A stretch of DNA of 18,990 nt from an uncultured Myxococcales bacterium (GTDB lineage Bacteria > Myxococcota_A > UBA9042), in assembly GCA_937915965.1 (NCBI GenBank), contig CALGHC010000715.1, positions 1-18,990 on the forward strand. Reading direction: 5' to 3'. Position numbers and translations under genes: made by a program. This document shows, one piece after another, positions 9,449 through 14,878 of the stretch. Every line of letters begins with the position of its first letter. The first letter of the stretch is position 1. Below the pieces are notes generated by a model that had not been told where the DNA came from, ran no database searches, and saw only the letters and a program-made list of their open reading frames with translations.

Positions 9449-9889
9449 TTTGGCCGCCGGCGACGACCAGCCTGGTTTCGCGCAGGCGACGCCTGGAGGC
9501 GGCAGGCAGCTCTGCGGCGTCGCCACCAGGTCGGCCTTGTCGAACCAACTGGGCGGCGTCGGACAGGGGTCCTGCCAGCCGGTCGTTGTGCCGTCGAGGA
9601 CCACGGCGTCGGGCAGCGTCGTGTCGGCGTCTTCGAGCGGGATCTCGACGTCGACCTCCGCGTTGGTGTCGCCCGCGCTGCTGTCTGCGCCGTCGCCGAG
9701 CTGGCCGTCGACATCGATCGTCGCCGCCGTCGCGTCGGTGTCGTCGCCGCCCTTGTCGTCTGGACTGCAACTGGTCGCGACGCCAGCGCCGGCAAGCAGC
9801 AGGGCACCAACCGCAGCGGTCGCCAGCGCGCTGGTCGCGTTTCGCCAACGGGATCGAGGGGGAACGCGGGCTGGGGCTGCAGACGTCAT
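4475..9889 (-). CDS. Giant FG-GAP/VCBS-repeat lipoprotein with three propeller-UnbV modules
   Basis: 1804 aa from ATG 9889 to TAG 4475. The N-terminus has Arg residues 8-16, a hydrophobic stretch 18-37 and a candidate lipobox ATSC ending at Cys41, so an outer-surface lipoprotein is predicted (Ala at -3 is suboptimal). Three similar modules follow, at about 148-660, 740-1247 and 1293-1804. Each has seven DxDxDG-type blades (for example DFDGDGLADL, DYDGDGHDDV, DLDGDGDLDL), then a RILRND segment, then an UnbV/ASPIC-type end with VRVWWPSGR in modules 1 and 2 and a degenerate VTWPDG in module 3. Linkers are Gly/Asp-rich, including a (GCC)6 run at 7859-7876 coding for six glycines. The family, related to eukaryotic CRTAC1, is extracellular and probably Ca2+-binding; its exact role is not known. 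No clear Shine-Dalgarno precedes the start. The TPR-like gene lies 108 bp upstream on the same strand. Confidence 0.93.
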   Translation of the reverse strand: MTSAAPARVPPRSRWRNATSALATAAVGALLLAGAGVATSCSPDDKGGDDTDATAATIDVDGQLGDGADSSAGDTNAEVDVEIPLEDADTTLPDAVVLDGTTTGWQDPCPTPPSWFDKADLVATPQSCLPPPGVACAKPGWSSPAAKEPLVFTDITAEIGFGDVGPADTCLLWQDFDGDGLADLFYVGAPDKPSAKRKLTVALNNGQGGFDLAVTPIEPEIFPLDCTAFDYDGDGHDDVVMPGMSGTALFRNKGGGGFENVSNLLPTSVRFKKGSGVLSWTAGALDYDHDGDLDLYIGLDGDLFLQCGAFECTPNSPPPYNKCVVFSDALGAPNRMLRNDGAAGFTDVTMGSGAADGGIALTVSVDDLDRDGWQDFFVGNDFGPHAWYRNNGDGTFAYLRDEVGLRPWGHVMGSAVADFDHDGLADLVIADFGANTLYRGLPGGGYSNDSEKAGVWPLTQDAVSWAQLATDFDNDGWPDLVTAQSLNAKKGLLADVVSCKSTETLPAGFHVLYHNLGDGKLDPAKLPFDAAATPNDMVVDSVVLASADLDGDGDLDLALVERPGRLRILRNDSAATGHWLRLDLHSVIGAPGGAGALVQLWHDGHVIERQVTPSPGYGARGDYLRHYGLGTPTTLDEVRVWWPSGRLSLFEQVGVDQTLQVFEAQATDMGCGGGGGGSDADASGDGGGVCVAVAQTWEDDCPEEPTTAQVELTSTAALGFAVPGNDCAKGSWPAPAAGAKLPELTDITAELGADKEGKLSPCLMWHDFSGDGRPDLLMVREALADTLPAKMRLLRPDGWGGVETSTIELPVGFAVSACAPIDYDGDGFADVVLGGPNGVRLLRNQGFSGFTNATAMLPTAATDWPVWHIGTLDYDRDGAQDLFLARVGGLNLTCGALTCKVEDAPPYATCAAGFGTAGTSNRFLRNLGDGSGFEDVTTASGTTDAAVSMSVSVGDVDRDGWPDLFVGNALSANVWYRNQANGTFALLDAALGTGDAGNTTTGTALGDIDGDGIDDLVVARLGRDSLYRGLADHGFEDTSEASGLWQQAKIGLSWGALPVDLDNDGHLDLITSHTVLPATAVALAAALTCATETLEAPWGHLILHNKGGGALTPTLLPVAANLSAVLSPAAVAAGDIDDDDDLDLVFIDSDGKLRILRNELSSANAALNVVLITLNGDTNGVGALVQVWSAGRVQERRGTLTTGRGAATARPLHFGLGTEVPDRVRVWWPSGRVSDIDDPPESGKMLVFEEDAHVHKPCVMQGGGGDGGGTDGGEVVDTVTWASYPQIDPNKLPMAKFTDVTADYGLPAGVQYAFCTAAADFDGNGTDDIVLIEKSFSTAILHTLLLDGEGGVQPKSSPFDTSMLFPNMGCSVADLDFDGKPDLLVGGTSGLAYYRNKGDGTFVDWSNEYLPYEMDFAAWSVAGGDFDGDGDIDLFVGAGDIAAQCNNFTCGYDGDDFACTYVSSPVPDDSMQDRMLIREAKLPYVDATAKWNLSPGGEATTIATVDFDKDGKLDVLVGNDFGPHRLLHNSGGAFSEFGVDIGFGTYAHAMGWGYSDFDGDGLLDFVLADAGPQILLLQNTTPPAGVPAFFEDHAVARNIAGPTARISGWNPLVGDFDQDGYDDIYFGVAAVAPSDQLGVIAACGMPANLPEQHDLIFLGKVGGFDAYRTVAETKPEPAFAAVAQSLIDLDNDGDLDIVQVRPSGAVRILRNDLTKVGGSVRLRLIGKGANTMAIGARVDIQIGPVKVHRQLSGNSGFGGAGVWSVHFALGMFPLADVVDVTWPDGAKSQLTKLGPGANVVLTQP

Positions 9890-9997
9890 GGGTGCATCAT
9901 AGCGGTCTGGCTGCCCGCAACAAGGGCGTGCAGCCGTTGCGGCGGCCCGTCTCCAAGCAGGACGACGTTTGCGACTGGTGGACTGGTCGGGGCGCGG

Positions 9998-10816
9998 TCA
10001 GGTACCGAGGTCGAGACAGGCCGAACGCACGAGCTGCGAGAGGACGGCGCAGGCCTCGATGGTCCGCAGACCGCTCAGCGAGATGATGTCGGAGAGAGGA
10101 CGCTGGCCGTCCACGTGGCTCGTCACCGCCACCACCTTGGCCAGCGTCGTAAACCCACCGGGCATCCGGTTCTCTTCGGCCATCCGCACAACCCGTGACC
10201 AGGGCCCGAAGGCCTGCTCGTAGTATTCCAGCAGCCGGCTCTCGTTGTGTTCGAGGAAGGCCTCGACCTGTGGGGCCAGCGGCGCGAGCACGATCAGGCG
10301 CTCCAGGGAGATCAGCGCGCCCTCGCGGTCGCCGATCTCGAACAGCGCACGCACATCCTCGTAGAGGTTCTGCGCGATGTAGCTGGGCATGATCGACTGT
10401 TTCGCGCGGATCTTTCGCTTCACCTCCGGCCCGGACAGGACCAGGGTCTCGGCGGCGGCCATTCGCTCGCGCCCCTGGGTCTCGGCCTGGACGAAGCGCT
10501 CGGCGACGACGTCGTCATCGAGGATCTCGATCTCGTCTTCGTCGATCAGCTCGTGAGTCAGCGCCTCGGCGCCAATGCCGTCGATCAGCGCGTCGATTTC
10601 CCCGAGCGCGGCGAGTAGATCACGAACCCGACCGTCCAGCGGCAAGGCGGCGACGGCGTCGTGGCGCGCGATAGCCCAGTCGCCGCCGGCAGAAGCCGCC
10701 AGCGGGTCAAGGGGGACGTCGGGGTGGATGTCAAACTCGGGCGACAAGGCAAGACCCTGGCTCGGCGCCGGTTTAGGGAGGGGTTCGGCAGCGCACCCGA
10801 CTGGATGGCAGCGCAC
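9998..10816 (-). CDS. TPR-like/winged-helix protein, probable regulatory or scaffold protein
   Basis: 272 aa with the GTG start at 10816; a TTG at 10747 (Leu24, before SPEFDIHPD) is an alternative, and no strong Shine-Dalgarno decides between them. Residues ~75-110 are acidic (LIDEDEIEILDDD). Residues ~145-205 form helices resembling a single TPR/SEL-type pair (YEDVRALFEIGDREGALISL). Residues ~223-272 match the pattern of a small C-terminal winged helix, HVDGQRPLSDIISLSG followed by EACAVLSQLV, seen in many Myxococcota proteins with DUF4388 or FHA partners. It has no signal peptide and is presumably cytoplasmic. The gene ends 108 bp before the giant propeller lipoprotein on the same strand, with a weak hairpin (9915-9921/9936-9942) between them. 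Function not assigned. Confidence 0.72.
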   Translation of the reverse strand: MRCHPVGCAAEPLPKPAPSQGLALSPEFDIHPDVPLDPLAASAGGDWAIARHDAVAALPLDGRVRDLLAALGEIDALIDGIGAEALTHELIDEDEIEILDDDVVAERFVQAETQGRERMAAAETLVLSGPEVKRKIRAKQSIMPSYIAQNLYEDVRALFEIGDREGALISLERLIVLAPLAPQVEAFLEHNESRLLEYYEQAFGPWSRVVRMAEENRMPGGFTTLAKVVAVTSHVDGQRPLSDIISLSGLRTIEACAVLSQLVRSACLDLGT

Positions 10817-10908
10817 CGGTTGCCGGCATGCCGGTGTCGACCCTCGGCGGCAGTGTCAACGAAAGGGCAATCGTTGTCCACCCCGGCCGCAGGCGTTCGG
10901 CGGTCGCT

Positions 10909-10935
10909 CAGGCCACCTGGCCCAGGCCACCTGGC
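10909..10935. repeat. Two tandem copies of caggccacctggc (14-bp period)
   Basis: Copies at 10909-10921 and 10923-10935 are identical and separated by a single c. Each contains the near-palindrome ccacctgg. This could be a paired operator in the divergent spacer or merely slippage. Confidence 0.6.
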
Positions 10936-11007
10936 GGGCGATGTCGCCGCGGGGCCCTGATCGCCGGCTCCGGCGTGGAATCTCTGCGATTGCGCGCACC
11001 AGGGTGC

Positions 11008-11037
11008 TCGACAAGCTCGGCGTGGGGTGGTCACAAT
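11008..11037 (+). promoter_or_regulatory. Candidate sigma-70-type promoter for the RluA-family gene
   Basis: TCGACA at 11008-11013 (5/6 to TTGACA) and CACAAT at 11032-11037 (4/6 to TATAAT) are separated by 18 bp. Transcription would start near 11044, leaving a leader of about 98 bases that contains the 11-bp repeat array. A match of this quality can occur by chance, so support is only moderate. Confidence 0.3.
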
Positions 11038-11067
11038 GCCGTCCGTCTGTTCGGGGTGCGCCGGAGC

Positions 11068-11122
11068 GCATCGAGGACGCATCGAGAACGCATCGAGAAC
11101 GCATCGAGAACGCGTCGAGGAC
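11068..11122. repeat. Five tandem 11-bp repeats, gcatcgagaac
   Basis: Contiguous units at 11068-11078, 11079-11089, 11090-11100, 11101-11111 and 11112-11122. The three middle units are identical; the outer two read gcatcgaggac and gcgtcgaggac. The array ends 5 bases before the Shine-Dalgarno of the RluA-family gene. An 11-bp period is close to one helical turn, so all copies face the same side of the DNA. Confidence 0.9.
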
Positions 11123-11127
11123 GAACT

Positions 11128-11135
11128 GGGGAGGA
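11128..11135 (+). promoter_or_regulatory. Ribosome-binding site fixing a TTG start
   Basis: GGGGAGGA lies 6 bases before TTG 11142, in frame with the pseudouridine synthase. It is among the best Shine-Dalgarno sequences in the window and argues against the much longer upstream extension of this frame. A GTG at 11151 would be only slightly farther away. Confidence 0.75.
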
Positions 11136-11141
11136 CCAAAG

Positions 11142-12119
11142 TTGGCTGACGTGAAGAGGACCGCGAGGTCACCGGGCGACGAATTGCAGGTGCACCGCTG
11201 CCGGGTCGAGGCCGCGGACCACGGTCGTCGCCTCGATCGATTGATCGCCGCACTGACGGGCTGGTCTCGTAAGGCCGCACAGGTCGCAATCGCCGACGGC
11301 GCGGTCTATGTCGATGGCAAGCGTTGCCGCGTCCAGGCCCAGCAAGTCGCGACGGGCGCGGAGTTGGTGGTTCAGCCGGCCAGTCCGGATCGAACACACA
11401 TCGATGGCGGCGTGCTGCGCATCGTCGCCGCCGACCCCGCCCTCCTTGTCGTCGCAAAACCAGCGGGGCTACCGAGCCAGCCTCCACCGCGCGGCGGCGA
11501 CGCTCTGTCTCTGCGGGTCGCGGCCTGGCTCGCTGCCAACGGCGGTGGCGGCCGGCCGTACGTGGGCGAGGTCCATCGGCTCGATCGCGATGCCTCCGGT
11601 CTGGTCGTCTATGGCCGCAACCGGGCCGCAACGGGCCAGCTCGCCGCCGCGTTTCGCGAGCACCGCGCCCGTCGTGACTACCTCGCCCTGGTGCGCACTG
11701 CGGTGCCGGTTCCGCCGATGACCATCGAGGAGCCGATCGCCGAGGAGTGGCCCGGCCGCATGGCCGTCGCCGTCACCGGCGCGCCGGCGTGTTCGCATGT
11801 CCGGCCGCTGTGTTTCGACGCGGCCAAACGCATCGCCCTCGTAGGTGTGTCCCTCGAGACCGGTCGCACGCACCAGGTCCGGGTACACCTCGCCTGGGCC
11901 GTCGGCCCGATCATCGGCGATCAACTCTACGGCGACCCACATCCCCCTAGCGGACGCATCGGTCTGCACGCGGCTCGCTTGTCCCTGCCCGCCTCCACAG
12001 AGGCGCCGTCAGGTACGTGGCAGCTCGACCCGGACGAAGACTTCTGGCGCCTCGCCGCCGGGGCGTCGGTCAATCCGGTTGATGGCTGGCTCGCCGCTTT
12101 CGACGCCGACGGCTCGTGA
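11142..12119 (+). CDS. RluA-family RNA pseudouridine synthase with S4 domain
   Basis: 325 aa from TTG 11142 to TGA 12117-12119. It isomerises uridine to pseudouridine in structured RNA, usually 23S rRNA (RluC/RluD-like) or tRNA. Residues ~29-75 form an S4 RNA-binding domain (RLDRLIAALTGWSRKAA, then AVYVDGKRC). The catalytic motif HRLDR is at 145-149 with Asp148 as nucleophile, followed by ASGLVVYGRN. The family motif SLETGRTHQVRVHLA is at ~237-251, followed by IIGDQLYGD. Length suits the RluC/RluD group, but the target uridine cannot be read from sequence. The frame continues upstream through the spacer into the opposite-strand gene, but the Shine-Dalgarno and domain start support the TTG. 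Its last 50 bp overlap the 3' end of the convergent hydrolase gene. Confidence 0.93.
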   Translation: MADVKRTARSPGDELQVHRCRVEAADHGRRLDRLIAALTGWSRKAAQVAIADGAVYVDGKRCRVQAQQVATGAELVVQPASPDRTHIDGGVLRIVAADPALLVVAKPAGLPSQPPPRGGDALSLRVAAWLAANGGGGRPYVGEVHRLDRDASGLVVYGRNRAATGQLAAAFREHRARRDYLALVRTAVPVPPMTIEEPIAEEWPGRMAVAVTGAPACSHVRPLCFDAAKRIALVGVSLETGRTHQVRVHLAWAVGPIIGDQLYGDPHPPSGRIGLHAARLSLPASTEAPSGTWQLDPDEDFWRLAAGASVNPVDGWLAAFDADGS

Positions 12120-13050
12120 CCCCCGGCCGTTCGCCTGCGTCGCCGCGGGCGGCGGAGCGGTTGAAGCCGAGCCGCTCGCGAACGAACTTCTCGATGCGCA
12201 GATCGACGAGCTCGGGAAACTCCAGCGGCGTGTAGTGGGTTCCCGATGGGATGACCATCAACTCGGCGCCATCAATCTGCTTCGCCACGCGCTCGCTGTT
12301 CGCGACCGGCGTGAACAGGTCGCGATCGCCGGCGATGACCAGAGTCGGGACCTGCACGTCGGGGAGGCTCGCCTTGGCGCAGTGCGCGCCCAGGGCGTTG
12401 AGGGTCGCGAGGTACACGCCCGGGTCGAGTCCGGCCATCTCGCCGGCCAGTTCAGCAAAGAGCCGCCTGTCAGCCGTATCGCCAACGAGCCCCGCGCCGC
12501 GGAGGAACTCCAGGAGGAGCTGCGAGCGCGCCAGGTCCGGCAGCAGGTGGCGCAAGTGCCTCAGGGTTGGAGCGAACGACTCGGCGCCGCGCAGGATCTT
12601 CGGCGCCAGCTGCAGCCAGTCGCCCAGCGACGGTCCAGGAGCGCGGTCGGCGGCCCTGCCGAACGTGCCGTTGATCAGAACCAGCCCGAGTACCCGCTGT
12701 GGTGCGGCGCGCAGCATCTCCAGGTTCACCTGGCAGCCCATTGACCAGCCAACCAGCACGGCGCGATCGACGCCGACGTGGTCCATCACGGCGCCCATGT
12801 CGGCGACGTGTGTCGGTACCGTGTAGTCGGACGGTGGCGCCGCCGGACCGGAGCGGTACAGACCGCGATAGTCCCAGCTGACGATGCGGTGGTGGCCGCC
12901 GAAGTTGTCGACCAGATACCGCCACGCGGCGATGTTGCCGCCCAGACCGTGGCTGAGAACAAGGGGCGGGCCTTCACCGCTACCGCAGGTGTAGGCCGCC
13001 AGCGGGGTGCCGTCGGCCGCCATGAGGTGGGTCTCGCGGATCTCGAACAT
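12070..13050 (-). CDS. Alpha/beta-fold hydrolase
   Basis: 326 aa from ATG 13050; AAGGA ends about ten bases before it, and the 33-residue upstream extension is discarded because it runs through the 3' end of dtd and is Arg/Pro-rich. Oxyanion motif SHGLGG is at 33-38, nucleophile elbow GWSMG at 101-105 (Ser103), acid GDRD at 241-244 and catalytic His272 in GTHYTPLEFP, so the full triad is present. A helical lid lies at ~140-210. The closest general resemblance is to small esterase, peroxidase or C-C hydrolase-type enzymes; the substrate cannot be assigned. No signal peptide, so cytoplasmic. It follows dtd by 47 bp and probably shares its transcript. The basic tail (SRRRRKRR at 313-320) lies in the stretch overlapping the convergent gene and may be a recent extension. 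Confidence 0.9.
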   Translation of the reverse strand: MFEIRETHLMAADGTPLAAYTCGSGEGPPLVLSHGLGGNIAAWRYLVDNFGGHHRIVSWDYRGLYRSGPAAPPSDYTVPTHVADMGAVMDHVGVDRAVLVGWSMGCQVNLEMLRAAPQRVLGLVLINGTFGRAADRAPGPSLGDWLQLAPKILRGAESFAPTLRHLRHLLPDLARSQLLLEFLRGAGLVGDTADRRLFAELAGEMAGLDPGVYLATLNALGAHCAKASLPDVQVPTLVIAGDRDLFTPVANSERVAKQIDGAELMVIPSGTHYTPLEFPELVDLRIEKFVRERLGFNRSAARGDAGERPGVTSRRRRKRRASHQPD

Positions 13051-13097
13051 TGGCCCGTCCTTCGCCTCCCGAGGCCGCGGTCTCGGGGACCTCGCCT

Positions 13098-13547
13098 CTA
13101 GAACGCCTTCTGCGTGTCGATGAGGATGGTCACTGGCCCATCGTTGCACAGCCGCACCTGCATGTCGGCGCCAAACCGGCCTTCTTCGACCAAGAGACCC
13201 TCCGCCCGCAAGGCCAGGGCGACCTGATTCACCTCAAAGGCCGCCGCCTTGGGCTCCATGGCTGCCAGGAAAGACGGCCGCCGGCCCCGACGGACGTCGC
13301 CGTGCAGGGTGAACTGGCTCACAAGCAGCAGCGCCCCGCCGATCTCGCGCACGTCGAGATTCATGCGGCCCTCGTCGTCGGCGAAGATGCGCAGGCCAAC
13401 GAGCTTGCGCACCATGATCTCGCGGTCGCTGGCGGTGTCCTCGCCTCCGACCGAGATCAGGACGCACAGGCCCGACGCGATGGCCCCAACCACCTCGCCG
13501 TCGACCGATACCGACGCCTCGCTGACCCGCTGTACGACCGCACGCAC
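13098..13547 (-). CDS. dtd: D-aminoacyl-tRNA deacylase
   Basis: 149 aa, the usual length of bacterial DTD. The enzyme removes D-amino acids (and glycine from mischarged tRNA-Ala) from tRNA, protecting translation. The family start MRAVVQRVSEASV is present, with GTG 13547 as initiator and a GGAAGGGG stretch about 9 bases upstream. Signature SQFTL is at 77-81 with the catalytic-region Thr80, and NDGPVT at 135-140 supplies the cross-subunit Gly-Pro that rejects L-amino acids. GRMNLDV (60-66) is also typical. The stop is TAG 13098. It is first in a likely two-gene transcript with the alpha/beta hydrolase; the opposite-strand M20-like gene starts 155 bp upstream, so the shared spacer should hold both promoters. 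Confidence 0.97.
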   Translation of the reverse strand: MRAVVQRVSEASVSVDGEVVGAIASGLCVLISVGGEDTASDREIMVRKLVGLRIFADDEGRMNLDVREIGGALLLVSQFTLHGDVRRGRRPSFLAAMEPKAAAFEVNQVALALRAEGLLVEEGRFGADMQVRLCNDGPVTILIDTQKAF

Positions 13548-13702
13548 GTATCGAACCCCTTCCGCCCGGACGCCCCGCCGATGCTTGCGTCGCTGGTACT
13601 CAGCCCTCCATAATCGAAGCCGCCGTCGTTGACCAGCGTGGGCAACGCGCCAGCGACACGTCGGCCGCAGCGCGACGGCGCGGTCGCAGCCCAGGGAGTC
13701 TC

Positions 13703-14872
13703 ATGCCGTTCGACCTGGTTCGTGCCGCCACCCGACTTCGCGACTGCCACGCCCAGTCGGTCGAGTTTCGTCACGCGTTGCTCGACCTGCTCTTTGCCAC
13801 CGGCGCAGCGGTCAGCGAGCAGGCGGTCGCGCTGGAATACGGCGACGCGCTGTGCATCCGTGCCGCCGGGCCAGCGGCGCCGAGCATGGAGCGTCCGCTC
13901 TTGTTGATCGCCATCGACCTTGTGCCACCGCAAGCCGGCAGCGCCGAGGTGCGCGACAAGACCCCGCCGAAGTGGCCAGCCGGTCTGGCCACTCTCGGTG
14001 GCGCGTCCGTAGCGCTTGGTTGGCTCACTGCCCTGCACGCCCTGGTCCGCTCACCGGCACAACGCCCCTGGCAGGCGCTCTACGTACGCGGTCCCGCGTT
14101 GGGAACCGCGCCGTTTGTCACATCGCTGCTCGAAGGCCTCGCAGAACACGCTGACCTGGTCCAGCTCGCGCCATCTTTGGCCGTTGAGGCGGCCGCGCTC
14201 GAGCCCCTCGACGTCGTCGCGATGCGCCTGACACGTTCGCGCAATGTCTGGCGCTTTCCATCGTGCGATCACACCTGGGCGGTCAGTGGACACCTTCCCT
14301 GGGGAGATGGGCTGCCTTCGCTGCGCGCGTTGATCGCCGGTCTGGGTGACGACGTCGCCTGGACACTCCACGATCTGGTGCTCTACCCGAGTGACATCAG
14401 TCGTGTTTCTGCAATCTTGCGGACATCCTCAGACGCTCGGCCCGATCAGCGTGCGCTCGAGGTCTCGCCACTCGAAGACGCGCCCCGGCTGCTCTTTCCT
14501 GTCAACGACGCGCTCGCGGCCCTCGCTGAGCTCTCCGGTCGCCTCGATGCGCATTGGAGGCACGCCTTGGAGCGGCCCCTGGCTGCTCACGTACTGCCCG
14601 ACGGCCTGCGCCTGACCGCTTGCCTCGACGCCCGTGGTGGCCGCGACGTCCTGCCCGACCGGGCAGCGGCGCTGTCGCTCGAGTGCCGGCGCGAGTCCCT
14701 TTCGGTGGCGCCGCCTCCCGAGGTGCGCGGCTTCGCGTTGACCCCCGCCGACATCCTCGGACCGGTCCCGGCGGGCGTCGCCGGTGCGGGCGTGGCCCTG
14801 TGGCGGTTGCCGGCGCTGGCGGCAGACGCCGAGCTCGATGGCCTCTCGCGGGCGCTGCAGCAGGCGGTCTGA
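13703..14872 (+). CDS. M20 peptidase-like protein, apparently without metal ligands
   Basis: 389 aa from ATG 13703, preceded by AGGGAG 4 bases upstream; TGA at 14870-14872. The order of segments resembles M20 zinc peptidases: LLLIAIDLVPP (67-76) sits where the family has L..GHLDTVPP; GGASVALGWLTALHAL (99-114) where GRGxxDMKGG...A.L occurs; LYVRGPALGTAP (126-137) where the EE motif lies; HADLVQLAPS (149-158) where ADxxxxxEP occurs; and AVSGHLPWGDG (193-203) resembles the dimerisation domain. The His, Asp and Glu residues that bind zinc in active members are not present at these places, so it may be a non-catalytic homologue. This is pattern comparison by eye and the family call is tentative. 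No signal peptide. Its stop is 6 bp from the convergent OmpA gene. Confidence 0.85.
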   Translation: MPFDLVRAATRLRDCHAQSVEFRHALLDLLFATGAAVSEQAVALEYGDALCIRAAGPAAPSMERPLLLIAIDLVPPQAGSAEVRDKTPPKWPAGLATLGGASVALGWLTALHALVRSPAQRPWQALYVRGPALGTAPFVTSLLEGLAEHADLVQLAPSLAVEAAALEPLDVVAMRLTRSRNVWRFPSCDHTWAVSGHLPWGDGLPSLRALIAGLGDDVAWTLHDLVLYPSDISRVSAILRTSSDARPDQRALEVSPLEDAPRLLFPVNDALAALAELSGRLDAHWRHALERPLAAHVLPDGLRLTACLDARGGRDVLPDRAAALSLECRRESLSVAPPPEVRGFALTPADILGPVPAGVAGAGVALWRLPALAADAELDGLSRALQQAV

Positions 14873-14878
14873 CCGTCT

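Larger units (their letters stand above)
10817..11141. other. Divergent intergenic region, 325 bp
   Basis: The spacer lies between the minus-strand TPR-like gene and the plus-strand RluA-type gene. It contains a 12-bp perfect palindrome ccggcatgccgg (10823-10834) just upstream of the TPR-like start, a 14-bp unit repeated twice (10909-10935), a candidate promoter for the plus-strand gene, and an 11-bp tandem repeat in the presumed leader. Frames crossing it are open only because of GC bias and show no protein family pattern. Confidence 0.55.

Noticed and set aside
11068..11122. CRISPR array
   Set aside because: The repeats are 11 bp and contiguous, with no spacers, and no cas gene is nearby.
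10575..11141. N-terminal extension of the pseudouridine synthase frame
   Set aside because: It overlaps the TPR-like gene, crosses the 11-bp repeats, and lies upstream of a strong Shine-Dalgarno with a TTG start directly before the S4 domain.
13051..13149. 33-residue N-terminal extension of the alpha/beta hydrolase
   Set aside because: It overlaps the end of dtd and is Arg/Pro-rich; ATG 13050 has its own ribosome-binding site and begins just before the first core strand.
13548..13702. Specific promoters for the divergent dtd and M20-like genes
   Set aside because: Partial boxes exist (TTGACC at 13630 plus strand; GATTAT near 13611-13616 minus strand), but no partner box at proper spacing, so I do not call them.
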